This document shows positions 22,085 through 33,109 of a stretch of DNA of 64,000 bases, piece after piece. The notes under the pieces were generated by a model, which was given only the letters and a program-made list of their open reading frames with translations, had not been told where the DNA came from and searched no databases. The DNA is from Nemertoderma westbladi. Taxonomy: Eukaryota; Xenacoelomorpha; Nemertodermatida; Nemertodermatidae. The number at the start of each line of letters is the position of its first letter. Position 1 is the stretch's first letter. Both the position numbers and the translations under genes were made by a program. The stretch covers positions 18,822-82,821 of the forward strand of contig JAUCBJ010006757.1 in NCBI GenBank assembly GCA_032718475.1, written 5' to 3'.

Positions 22085-23253
22085 TGTTTGCGCTTTTAAG
22101 ACCTTTGACAGTTTAACCTGCCAAAATTAGAATGTCTTTTGGATGATAGATAGTCTTTAGCCTATGACGAGTATTTGATACACTACATTAGCCGAAGCCA
22201 GTCTTATGCGCAATCATTCACCCGTTGGATATACCCGGGAGACTGAGTTCGGAGCTTAATGATTGATGGTGTAAGCCTACTGTATTATTCGACTGATCGT
22301 AATATATAATCTCTGACAAATATTATTCACTTTCGGGAAATATTAACAGTTCCTTTAGGACGTGGCGCTCTAAATATGTAAACAGAGTTATGACTTAAAC
22401 TAGACGCAACGAAAAGGCTATAGATTCACGTATATGGCGCATTCTTTAGGAGATGCTTTGTTATCAGTTACACTCATACACAATGCTGCACAATACTGCA
22501 CACTAATCTGCCGACCTTCACTAAATTTGGTCACGTATAAAGAGAGCAACAGACAATTTATGTTGGGCATATGAAATAGCATTAGATTCACTTCAAACCA
22601 CTCAACATAGGTCGCAATCGTTTATCTGTAACCGGTCTCTTTAGTATATCAAGAAGGTGGGGTGTCTGACTATTGATCAGTATTCCGATATAATAATTCA
22701 TCAGCAAATATAACGAATAACCGACATTAAAAGCAGTAATATTAATGTATAAATGATTATTAAGTGAATGAGTTAACTTGTGTAACTCGTGAGTAGTTAA
22801 GATAACATATATACGTTCTATAATTGAGCCTACTAATGTAAGACTAAAGACTGAAAACACGGAGGTGCCAAAAGCCGGTTCTTAGGCTCTGGGCAAAAAC
22901 ATAACACTGAACTACTGAGTTCTGTATACACCTCCAACACAGAGACAAAAAACGCTCTGATTGGTCAACCGAACAACGAGAGAACAAAGAAACAAAGAAA
23001 CGTCGACGTGGCAATATCAGCTGTTAGCCGTCGTCATGGTAGCGACACTGTTTTCAAGAGTATCCAGGTTATCGCGTAACGAGATTGCGGATTATGTCCT
23101 CTAAAGTACAAATACAGTACAAATACAGAAGAAATGACTTTTATGTCCTCTAAAACACCAGTACGGCAAGGACACGGCCTTTTTATGCCTGGCAAACCAA
23201 CTACAGAGTACTTTAAGGGAAAATAACCGGTTAATGACGCAAAAGCTTTTACA
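22085..23253 (-). repeat. 5' LTR of BEL/Pao element 1
   Basis: 1169 bp, bounded by TG...CA, followed by target duplication CTGCC at 23254-23258. It lacks the 7-bp CTAACCT-type segment present in the 3' LTR near 7748. Confidence 0.95.
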
Positions 23254-23258
23254 CTGCC

Positions 23259-25340
23259 GATGTGAAAGGCCTACTAAACCAGTGGAATTTGTGAGCATAA
23301 AAAAGGTCCCCCGTGCTCTGACAAATCCCAGTCAAGTTTATAATACTGTAGGCTAGGCTAAGCTGCTAAGCACTGCTAGCGTTTTGAATCCGTATTCACG
23401 AAAGTAGGCATTGTATTACCCAGCAAGGGAGTTACTAGGTGGGTATTCCCTACTGGCAAATAACTCGCCTTAAAGTCGCCTTAAATTCACGTAAAGCAAA
23501 CACATGGTAAATACCTCTAACATTCACTAACAAAGGTCTTTGGTAGCGGTGTTTACTACAGGTAATTACTGGACATAGTAAATTTTGTCTAATGATATTC
23601 ACAAAATAAAAGTAGATATTACCCTCGTCTTTAGAGGCAGGAAATACCTAAATTTGCTGGAGGAGGGATAGGGATCTACCAGCATTTGGTAAACAATTTG
23701 GTAAAGCATTTGAATTTTGATCTACAATAACAGAATAAAGAGGCTACAGAAACAATATCAAACACAGTCAAAAATTGCTTCAGTGACATGGGCACAAAAC
23801 TTAACAAAAATTGCAGTGGCGAAAGGCGATATAAACAGCTGACAAACACCTTAGTAGTGTTACCATACCAGTCCGTACATTGAAATTGAAACATTATTTC
23901 TGCAGTTTGCTACCGGTACTGTACCGTGTACCGGTACATTGAAATAGAAACATTATTCGCAGTAGAGCTAGGCCTACCTTTTATTTGAATTGTACTGTAA
24001 TTGGCTAACACTAACACTCTCCTATAGCCAAAAGGTGTGCAGGTGTCCCAGGCGAGTCTGCCCCTCCCCACCAAGGAATGCCCCCCTCCCCAAAGACTTA
24101 CCGGTACTATAAGTACAGTATAATAATACTGTAGTAGGCCTAGCGTACCGTACAGCACTTTAACTTGGATTTATTTGTTTATTTTTTTTTGGTTAGGGTT
24201 AGTTTGTACTGTATGGCAGGCCCAAACCCTATTTAAAACAGTCATGTAATTTCGTAAATTACCATATTGGCCCTTCGGGGCAATGGCAAGGCAGCAAGGG
24301 TCCAAAATTCCACAAAATTTATTAAATTAGACCCTCATGCATGACTAGGGTTAGGTTTACATGACAGTTTTAATTAGGGCTTCGGACCGCCACTGTCGAA
24401 ATTTGGGGTGAAAATGCCGTGCGGGGGGGGGGCATTTTCGCCTGTGACACCGGTTCGGCCCAAACAGCCAAATGCCCAGTCACCAGAACCGGTTTCGGTT
24501 GGGGAAAAGCTCTTTTCTTGAATGCGTACATTTTACCTACTTTACTACTTAGGTATTAAACAGGTAAATCATAATTATTTTGTCTAATTCACGAATGTTT
24601 GGTGTTATATTATAGTATATGTTACCGCACTCTTTATTGGGATTAATTAATTAACAATAATACTAAATGCCATATACAATATACTGTACATAATAGTACA
24701 TTTCATACTGTTACCGGTACTTGTTTAAATGCTACTGTATGTTACTTTTTACTTTCATTAATTGTTTTTGATAGCTACTGTAATATGGCTATCCCCCCAA
24801 ATTCTGCACAGGCGAAAAGTGCTGGCAACCAACTGACAATTGTACTTGTATATGTAAATGGTGCCAAAATAGTGTAGTACCGGTACTGTACATACCTGTC
24901 CATTATAAACACTGTTCTAAAATACCGAGTTTTTGTTAGTCACTTAAAACTGCATTGTACCTTTACAAGATTTGAAACAACCATTAATAATAAGGTGTTT
25001 GCCAGCATGCCGTATCCCACCACTGCTAATTTTATCGACTGTGTTTCTTATGTTTCTGTAGCTCCTTTATTCAGTTATTGTACATCAAAATTCAACCAAA
25101 TGACATCATTAAGGGATAAATTCAATGTACTAATAATTGATGATTGATGACATAGGCTTAATTATTATACTGGTTACTACACTAGAGTACCTGTTTGCCG
25201 GTACTACTGTACTGTACTTGTACTGCAGTACTAACAAACTGTAACTTCGGTAGGCCCTAGCTAATTTCTCAAATTGTAGGCCTATTAAACAATTATTCAA
25301 TTGTTTATTTACCAAAGGCCTAATAATCTTAGATAGTCCA
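23259..25340. other. spacer upstream of the PSAT1-like gene
   Basis: No gene is recognised. The stretch holds many TACCGGTA, TAGGCCTA and TACTGTA motifs and one MITE (24219-24389). Confidence 0.6.
24219..24389. mobile_element. MITE-like palindrome, GGCCCAAACCCT family
   Basis: The left arm at 24219-24249 (GGCCCAAACCCTATTTAAAA...) pairs with the right arm at 24358-24387 with roughly five mismatches in 31. A related palindrome stands at 46554-46705 with the same tips and inner ACAAAATTTATTA(A/G)ATTAGA core. No target duplication was identified. Confidence 0.6.
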
Positions 25341-25346
25341 TATAAA
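25341..25346 (+). promoter_or_regulatory. TATA box of the PSAT1-like gene
   Basis: TATAAA lies 78 bases before the ATG, a spacing that would give a 5' UTR of roughly 45-50 bases. It is the only TATA-like motif close to this start. Confidence 0.5.
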
Positions 25347-25418
25347 TTGACGGAACTGGCTCACTGGTATTGATTTGTAATCACAGAACTCCAAACTCAG
25401 CCCTGTTTCACGTTCACA

Positions 25419-26522
25419 ATGTCTGATATCAAGGAACACAGCTCATTGGCTAACTTCGCCCCGGGGCCGGCCCGTATATCCACCGAAGTCCTCGTCAAGG
25501 CCCAATCGGAACTGCTCAGTCTGGACCACACAGGGATCAGTCCGTTGGAGATGAGCCACAGATCGGCCCAGTTCGACAATATAAACAACGAGGCGGAGGC
25601 CAACCTTCGAGAACTCCTAGACATTCCACCCAACTACAAAGTAATCTTCATGCAAGGCGGAGGTCACGGCCAATTCGCGGCCATTCCTCTCAATCTCCTC
25701 CCTACAGGTGGCGAGGCGGATTACATAGTTAGTGGGACTTGGAGTCAGAAAGCCTTTAACGAGGGAAAGAAGTTCGGCAAGATAAACTTGGCGGCGCAAC
25801 CGGACCCGTTTACATCGATACCTCCGCAGGAGTCCTGGAAGATCAGCGAGAAATCGTCGTATCTTTACTACTGCGCCAACGAAACGATTCACGGGGTTGA
25901 ATTCTCGTTCGTTCCCCAACACCCCAGCGGCGTCGTTGTTGCCGATGTCTCTTCCAACTTCCTTTCCCAACCCATCGACGTCTCCAAGTTCGGGATTCTC
26001 TACGCCGGTGCCCAGAAGAACGTCGGACCTTCGGGTTTAACAGTGGTTATAGTTCGGGAGGATTTAATAGGTAATCAGAAACCGAATTGCCCTGCGATAT
26101 TGAACTATAAGTTGTTCGCTGACGCGAGAAGTTTGTACAATACGCCGCCGACCTTCAATATTTATTTGGCTAATTTGGTTTTCCGATGGATTAAAGAGAA
26201 GGGAGGTTTGGCGGCTATGCGGGATCTCAGTGTCCGTAAGTCGTCGTTGCTGTACGATATTATCGGGAATTCCGGCGGTTTCTACCGCTGTCCCGTTGAT
26301 CCCGCGTGTCGCAGTAAGATGAATGTTGTGTTCCGTGTTGCTGGAGGCGATGTGGGGGTCGAGAAACGGTTTCTTACTGAGGCAGCCGGTCGAGGGTTGG
26401 TTAGTCTGGCAGGGCACCGCTCGGTTGGAGGGATAAGGGCGTCGTTGTATAACTCGGTTACCGTAGAGGACACCGAGAAGTTGGCCGGGTTTATGAAGGA
26501 GTTTATGGAGAAGGAACAGTGA
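25419..26522 (+). CDS. PSAT1: phosphoserine aminotransferase, intronless
   Basis: 367 residues, close to the usual animal length of about 370. PLP-dependent class V aminotransferase that converts 3-phosphohydroxypyruvate and glutamate to phosphoserine and 2-oxoglutarate, the second step of serine synthesis; cytosolic, normally a homodimer. Family signs: FAPGPA near residue 13, MSHRS at 45-49, GGGHGQF at 80-86 (phosphate/cofactor loop), YYCANETIHGVEF at 150-162, YAGAQKNVGPSG with the Schiff-base Lys at 200, YNTPP at 240-244, and GHRSVGGIRASLYN at 332-345 with substrate-binding His/Arg. The start has an A at -3 and the next in-frame Met is well inside the conserved region. No frameshift or stop. 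The frame is more GC-rich than its AT-rich surroundings. Lack of introns is unusual for this gene in animals; a retrocopy or an intron-poor lineage could explain it. Confidence 0.95.
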   Translation: MSDIKEHSSLANFAPGPARISTEVLVKAQSELLSLDHTGISPLEMSHRSAQFDNINNEAEANLRELLDIPPNYKVIFMQGGGHGQFAAIPLNLLPTGGEADYIVSGTWSQKAFNEGKKFGKINLAAQPDPFTSIPPQESWKISEKSSYLYYCANETIHGVEFSFVPQHPSGVVVADVSSNFLSQPIDVSKFGILYAGAQKNVGPSGLTVVIVREDLIGNQKPNCPAILNYKLFADARSLYNTPPTFNIYLANLVFRWIKEKGGLAAMRDLSVRKSSLLYDIIGNSGGFYRCPVDPACRSKMNVVFRVAGGDVGVEKRFLTEAAGRGLVSLAGHRSVGGIRASLYNSVTVEDTEKLAGFMKEFMEKEQ

Positions 26523-27033
26523 TGTCGCAGTGTGATATGTGATAGGTTGTAGCGGCAGAATGGTGCTGGGTTCTAGTCGTAGAGTAACTGATTAAATATA
26601 GACCACAGGGATAGTGTATTGGTATCTGGAATGCTTAGCTTACAAAAAATGGTCGCAATATTATGGAGTTTATTTTTACAATTATTTTTCTTCAGTAATT
26701 AATGTGATTGCTTTATTGTGCTATTAATTATTTTTATCAGGTAATTTAATGGCAATAATTTGCGAATTGGTAATTTTAGTGGCACAAATTGAATGTATTT
26801 CTATGTAGTTTAAATATTATAGTTATCTTATAATGACCGCGGTATATTACTATAATATACTGTTTACCAGTTTAGCAGTTTAAATTGGGGTTAATAATTG
26901 ATATAATAATTTCTATTTGTTTGTCACAATTGAGTTCTGCTGTTTAATTAATTATAATTTGGTGGAAGTTAGTCAGTTTCAGTGTTACTGTAAACTTTCG
27001 CGTATTCAACTGAAAATAAGTCACATAAATAAA
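26523..27033 (+). other. 3' UTR and polyadenylation signal of PSAT1-like gene
   Basis: AT-rich 3' flank. AATAAA stands at 27028-27033, about 505 bases after the stop codon, followed by T-rich sequence. No genomic poly-A tail or flanking direct repeat marks a fresh retrocopy. Confidence 0.4.
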
Positions 27034-27199
27034 TTATTGTCTCCATAAAAACGTCTATAACATATTCTTTGCAACTTACACAATGTAAACGGGCTAGCAT
27101 TATAGAACTATTGACTCAAAGAAATTAATTGTTGCGCTTTCTTAAAAAACATATAAGTTCATCTTATTTTTAAAATCGAGCAGATGTCCTAAATGTATA

Positions 27200-30100
27200 G
27201 CCTCCCTCCCTCCCTGACCCAAGGTAAGTTGAGAGCCTCCCTCCCTCCCTGACCCAAAGTAAGTTGAGAGCCTCCCTCCCTCACTAACCCAAGGTAAGTT
27301 GAGAGCCTCCCTCCCTCCCTGACCCAAAGTAAGTTGAGAGCCTCCCTCCCTCCCTAACCCAAAGTAAGTTGAGAGCCTCCCTCCCTCCCTAACCCAAGTA
27401 AGTTGAGAGCCTCCCTCCCTCCCTAACCCAAGGTAAGTTGAGAGCCTCCCTCCCTCCCTAACCCAGGGTAAGTTGAGAGCCTCCCTCCCCCCCTAACCCA
27501 AAGTAGGTTGAGAGCCTCCCTCCCTCCCTAACCCAAAGTAAGTTGAGAGCCTCCCTCCCTCCCTAACCCAAAGTAAGTTGAGAGCCTCCCTCCCTCCCTG
27601 ACCCAAAGTAGGTTGAGAGCCTCCCTCCCTCCCTCACCCAAGGTAAGGTGAGAGCCTCCCTCCCTCCCTAACCAAAGTAAGTTGGGAGCCTCCCTCCCTC
27701 CCTAACCCAAAGTAAGTTGAGAGCCTCCCTCCCTCCCTAACCCAGGGTAAGTTGAGAGCCTCCCTCTCTCCCTAACCCAAGACAAGTTGAGAACCTCCCT
27801 CCCCCCCTAACCCAAAGTAGGTTGAGAGCCTCCCTCCCTCCCTAACCCAAAGTAAGTTGAGAGCCTCCCTCCCTCCCTAACCCAAAGTAAGTTGAGAGCC
27901 TCCCTCCCTCCCTGACCCAAAGTAAGTTGAGAGCCTCCCTCCCTCCCTGACCCAAAGTAAGTTGAGAGCCTCCCTCCCTCCCTAACCCAAGGTAAGTTGA
28001 GAGCCTCCCTCCCTCCCTAACCCAAGGTAAGTTGAGAGCCTCCCTCCCTCCCTAACCCAAGGTAAGTTGAGAGCCTCCCTCCCTCCCTGACCCAAAGTAA
28101 GTTAAGAGCCTTCCTCCCTCCCTAACCCAAGGTAAGTTAAGAGCCTCCCTCCCTCCCTAACCCAAAGTAAGTTGAGAGCCTCCATCCCTCCCTAACCCAA
28201 GTAAGTTGAGAGCCTCCCTCCCTCCCTGACCCAAAGTAAGTTGAGAGCCTCCCTCCCTCCCTAACCCAAATAAGTTGAGAGCCTCCCTCCCTCCCTAACC
28301 AAAGTAAGTTGAGAGCCCCCCTCCCTCCCTAACCAAAGTAAGTTGAGAGCCTCCCTCCCTCCCTGACCCAAAGTAAGTTGAGAGCCTCCCTCCCTCCCTG
28401 ACCCAAAGTAAGTTGAGAGCCTCCCTCCCTCCCTCACCCAAGGTAAGGTGAGAGCCTCCCTCCCTCCCTAACCCAAGGTAAGTTGAGAGCCCCCCCCCCC
28501 CCTCCCTAACCCAAGGTAAGTTGAGAGCCTCCGTCCCTCCCTAACCCAAGTAAGTTGAGAGCCGCCCTCCCTCCCTCCCTAACCCAAAGTAAGTTAAGAG
28601 CCTCCCTCCCTCCCTGACCCAAAGTAAGTTGAGAGCCTCCCTCCCTCCCTCCCTAACCCAAAGTAAGTTGAGAGCCTCCCTCCCTCCCTAACCCAAGTAA
28701 GTTGAGAGCCGCCCTCCCTCCCTGACCCAAAGTAAGTTGAGAGCCTCCCTCCCTAACCAAAGTAAGTTGCGAGCCTCCATCCCTCCCTGACCCAAAGTAA
28801 GTTGAGAGCCTCCCTCCCTCCCTAACCCAAATAAGTTGAGAGCCCCCCTCCCTCCCTAACCCAAGTAAGTTGAGAGCCTCCCTCCCTCCCTGACCCAAAG
28901 TAAGTTGAGAGCCTCCCTCCCTCCCTAACCCAAATAAGTTGAGAGCCTCCCTCCCTCCCTAACCAAAGTAAGTTGAGAGCCCCCCTCCCTCCCTAACCAA
29001 AGTAAGTTGAGAGCCTCCCTCCCTCACTAACCCAAGGTAAGTTGAGAGCCTCCCTCCCTCCCTGACCCAAAGTAAGTTGAGAGCCTCCCTCCCTCCCTGA
29101 CCCAAAGTAAGTTGAGAGCCTCCCTCCCTCCCTCCCTAACCCAAAGTAAGTTGAGAGCCTCCCTCCCTCCCTAACCCAAAGTAAGTTGAGAGCCTCCCTC
29201 CCTCCCTAACCAAAGTAAGTTGCGAGCCTCCATCCCTCCCTGACCCAAAGTAAGTTGAGAGCCTCCCTCCCTCCCTAACCCAAGGTAAGTTGAGAGCCTC
29301 CCTCCCTCACTAACCCAAGTAAGTTGAGAGCCTCCCTCCCTCCCTGACCCAAGGTAAGTTGAGAGCCTCCCTCCCTCCCTGACCCAAGGTAAGTTGAGAG
29401 CCCCCCTCCCTCCCTAACCCAAGGTAAGTTGAGAGCCTCCCTCCCTCCCTCACCCAAGGTAAGGTGAGAGCCTCCCTCCCTCCCTAACCAAAGTAAGTTG
29501 GGAGCCTCCCTCCCTCCCTAACCCAAAGTAAGTTGAGAGCCTCCCTCCCTCCCTAACCCGGGTAAGTTGAGAGCCTCCCTCCCTCCCTCACCCAAGGTAA
29601 GGTGAGAGCCTCCCTCCCTCCCTAACCAAAGTAAGTTGAGAGCCTCCCTCCCTCCCTGACCCAAAGTAAGTTGAGAGCCTCCCTCCCTCCCTAACCCAAG
29701 GTAAGTTGAGAGCCTCCCTCCCTCCCTCACCCAAGGTAAGGTGAGAGCCTCCCTCCCTCCCTAACCAAAGTAAGTTGGGAGCCTCCCTCCCTCCCTAACC
29801 CAAAGTAAGTTGAGAGCCTCCCTCCCTCCCTAACCCAGGGTAAGTTGAGAGCCTCCCTCTCTCCCTAACCCAAGACAAGTTGAGAACCTCCCTCCCCCCC
29901 TAACCCAAAGTAGGTTGAGAGCCTCCCTCCCTCCCTAACCCAAAGTAAGTTGACAGCCTCCCTCCCTCCCTAACCCAAAGTAAGTTGAGAGCCTCCCTCC
30001 CTCCCTGACCCAAAGTAAGTTGAGAGCCTCCCTCCCTCCCTAACCCAAAGTAAGTTGAGAGCCTCCCTCCCTCCCTAACCCAAGGTAAGTTGAGAGCCTC

Positions 30101-30503
30101 CCTCCCTCCCTCACCCAAGGTAAGGTGAGAGCCTCCCTCCCTCCCTAACCCAAGGTAAGTTGAGAGCCTCCCTCCCTCCCTCACCCAAGGTAAGGTGAGA
30201 GCCTCCCTCCCTCCCTAACCCAAAGTAAGTTGAGAGCCTCCCTCCCTCCCTAACCCAAAGTAAGTTGAGAGCCTCCCTCCCTAACCCAAGGTAAGTTGAG
30301 AGCCTCCCTCCCTCCCTCACCCAAGGTAAGGTGAGAGCCTCCCTCCCTCCCTAACCAAAGTAAGGTGGGAGCCTCCCTCCCTCCCTAACCCAAGGTAAGT
30401 TGAGAGCCTCCCTCACCCAAGGTAAGGTGAGAGCCTCCCTCCCTCCCTAACCAAAGTAAGTTGAGAGCCTCCATCCCTCCCTGACCCAAAGTAAGTTGAG
30501 AGC
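27200..30503. repeat. 35-bp minisatellite, about 95 units
   Basis: The unit is GCCTCCCTCCCTCCCT, then (A/G)ACCCA, then A(A/G)GTAAGTTGAGA. Variants have GGTAAG, AGTAGG, ATAAG, CACCC or C-run changes. The plus strand carries AAGTAAGTT or AGGTAAGTT in nearly every unit. The minus strand carries GGGAGGGAGGGAGG in nearly every unit. A block near 27631-27880 is repeated near 29724-29973 with the same rare variants, about 2093 bp (about 60 units) apart. Short minus-strand frames across the array are artefacts of the period. Confidence 0.95.
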
Positions 30504-30789
30504 GGGGGGAAAATGGACGCAATAAAAATTTATCCCTCTCCATGGAAAATTTGACGCAAATAACAGTTGATTACTCTCAAAAATAAAACTGTATGTAACC
30601 TGTTCTGTTGTGTTTAGTTTAATGCCACTGTAACCTGCTCCTTTCCCTAAATTGATAATTTAACATTGAGGCGGGATTTTAATTCGCGAAGATGGGATTT
30701 GCGTCCAGTCCCCCCTCCCCCCTGTGTCTTCTCACTGAGAGATAATTCATAATGTACAGTATGAGAGCGGTTCAGCTATAAGTGTGATA
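30504..30789. other. spacer with one reversed 67-bp satellite unit
   Basis: GTAACCTGCTCCTTTCCCT at about 30631 and GAGGCGGGATTTT at about 30668 are the reversed and direct halves of the satellite seen at 2260-3140. No gene. Confidence 0.5.
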
Positions 30790-31340
30790 GTCGGGTACAC
30801 AGCAGCGGCTGGCATTTCCTCATGGCCTGGGCTTGTCTGCTTGTTGAATCCGTTGGCAGTCAGTATTATTTCTTGAGGTGTAATAGTATTGAAGGTGTGT
30901 CGTTTTTCGGGGAGTTCTGAATATGGGACCTGTAGTCTAGAGGGATCCGTTCGGTTTTAGTTCATATCTGTTTGTCTAATGTAATACCTACAGTTTGATA
31001 GTGACTATTGAAACAGTTAGTCATCTCCTTATGGTCTGTGTATGCGATTGTTGTTGATTATCAGTGATGGTGCGGATTGGTTAGATTGTCTTTAAGGACA
31101 CCTCTTATGTTTCCATACATTCTTGTTGTCTGAATTTGAAATCCAGTGCTTCACTGTAGAAATCTTTCTTAGCTGTTCGTAGTATTCTGTCAAGTAAGTT
31201 TTCTGTATGTTTTATATTTTAGTAAGGTTCCAGTTGTTGGGTGTTTTGTATAATTTTTCTATGTGCTTTGTATAAAGTGTCTGTAAACCATGGTCGCACC
31301 TGTGGTTCGTTCTCGAGTGAAGTTGATATCGAATTGTCGT
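30790..31340 (-). pseudogene. decayed LINE fragment (endonuclease-RT linker)
   Basis: On the minus strand from 31314 a frame reads ENEPQVRPWFTDTLYKAHRK, the PW-(F/I)-T...K motif found between endonuclease and RT of many LINEs. The frame then breaks at several stops. The clade cannot be told. Confidence 0.45.
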
Positions 31341-32269
31341 TTATACTGTAGATTCAGTACAGTAAGCCCCTAGTTATAAATGCATCATATGCATTTGTCT
31401 GCAGAATTCTTAGAGCACATCTCACCTCAGTCCAGTCTGAATCTTCCACATCATTTTGCAACATCATTTATTTTTGTTCCGGGGGCAAAATTAAAAATAC
31501 AGACAAACAAGACACCTACACGCCTATATAGAGCCTACACCTAGACGGAAAAGTTATAGCCGTTTTACAGTCTAATTACTGCGGTATGTAGTGCTGTACT
31601 GCAGTACAGGTCTACCAGTCTACAGCCTAGTTAATTTAATTTAATTGTTTACTTCAGTATTCAATGTATTCAGTAATCCATATGTAAAAAAACTATGGTG
31701 CACAAATTTAAAATAGGAAAAAATCAAGTAAAATAAATTAAGTAAAAATACAATAAAAATCAGACACAATGGATTATGTAAGTACAGTACTATACATAGC
31801 GGATGTAACACGGCAATTGTTACGTATGAACGAGATTAAATAATTATTAAATTTATTTACACGATTTAGAATTTCAAAAAATATTTGAAAAAGAGTTTAA
31901 AAATTTCAGTAAAAGATCGGATATTAAGATAACGCAGCATTAATGTGGCTCCATTAATTTCTTATGTTTCTCTGTTGTACAGCCGAATGTGAACGGATTA
32001 CAAAGCGGCCTACACATTTAGTTCGATGAGCTACGCTGATTTTATTAATATTTAACTGGAGAAAGTAAATGTCAGACCACAGCAAACAACAGTAAATATT
32101 TGAAACAAAAAGTATTGAATAATATTACCGTGACACAATCTTACTTAACAATTACCAAATCTCCTACTCAACATGTCAGGCTCTATCACACTGCAGGTGC
32201 CACTTTTATATGGGGAACATAATATATTGTTATTTTTACTTGGCTTGACTGTCTTGGGTTTACTCAATG
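31341..32269. other. AT-rich spacer
   Basis: No gene, exon or repeat family is recognised. Confidence 0.5.
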
Positions 32270-33109
32270 CAGTGCCGGATTAAGCCTCTGGTTGCCCTAG
32301 GCACATTTTAGTAATTTCCAAAAATGGCCCGAAAGTTTATATTTTTCCGCAAACCCTTTCAAAAGAAAAAGCTGCTAAAAACAACTGAAATTGTGAAAAT
32401 GTTGCGAAGGAAATATAAAGTATTTTCGTTGGATGACTGCGTGCAAATAAGTACTAAGTACTATTTTGTGATGGACAAAGTGTAGCAGTTACAAAATTGG
32501 TTCTAGAAGATCCAAATGGCCATGTTTTACAAACCAATATTCACGATTGAAGCCCTAAAGATTCTAAACATTTTGGTATCTGTTTAATGGAAATTGAGTA
32601 AAAAATAAAAAAGTAGTAGGGAATTTAGTGATGGAAAAAAGTCAAAATCGACAAACTGATAAAAAGGTTGTTTTATACAGAGAGGCATAAATATCAGCAA
32701 TGTTGTTGAAAAGAGCAGTTTTGAGGTCAAAAATAATTCAATGTTGAAAACAGATATCACCTTTTATGAAAGCCCTTCTATCAAACTACAAAAAAATTTG
32801 TAAATTTTCGAAAATTTCATTTCTGTGGGTGTTATAGTTAGCCCCCTTAAGGCTGACTGCCCCCTGTGAGCATTTAGCAATTTTGATCGAATCGTGGGAA
32901 TGTGTTATTAATTTGCTGTAGGGTAGGTTTTGCAGGGTGCTTATCTTTACAGGACTTGCTGATAAATATAACACACCAAAAGTGTGGACTTAGTGCAAAG
33001 ATATAATATTTCTGATCTAGATTTGGACTTGCTGAGAAAGTAATGTTCTTCGATAAGAGAACAGTCTGTTTTTCATTTTGTCTGTCTGTTGGTCTGTTTT
33101 TCTGTTTGT

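Larger units (their letters stand above)
7193..23253 (-). mobile_element. BEL/Pao LTR retrotransposon, element 1
   Basis: Full-length element read on the minus strand. Both LTRs are bounded by TG...CA, and the 5-bp target duplication CTGCC is perfect (7188-7192 and 23254-23258). Order in transcription sense: 5' LTR (22085-23253), a long repetitive leader, Gag-Pol (19774-11606), a noncoding segment with a strongly conserved block, a decayed accessory gene (9963-8445), a short purine tract, and the 3' LTR (7193-8366). The LTRs differ at roughly 15-20 positions over about 1170 bp, including a 7-bp deletion, so the insertion is not very recent although pol is still open. It is a relative of element 2 and a plausible autonomous partner for it. 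Confidence 0.95.

Noticed and set aside
25419-26522. Bacterial gene gained by transfer
   Set aside because: Residue patterns around the Lys-200 and His/Arg-333/334 blocks resemble animal PSAT1, and the flanks have eukaryotic signals.
27142-30320. Short Gly/Arg/Glu-rich minus-strand frames
   Set aside because: Repeat translation of the 35-bp array.
27200-30503. CRISPR array
   Set aside because: Units are contiguous without unique spacers, and the context is animal.
27200-30503. Telomeric repeat array because of CCCTAACCC strings
   Set aside because: The string occurs once per 35-bp unit and is not in tandem (TTAGGG)n form.
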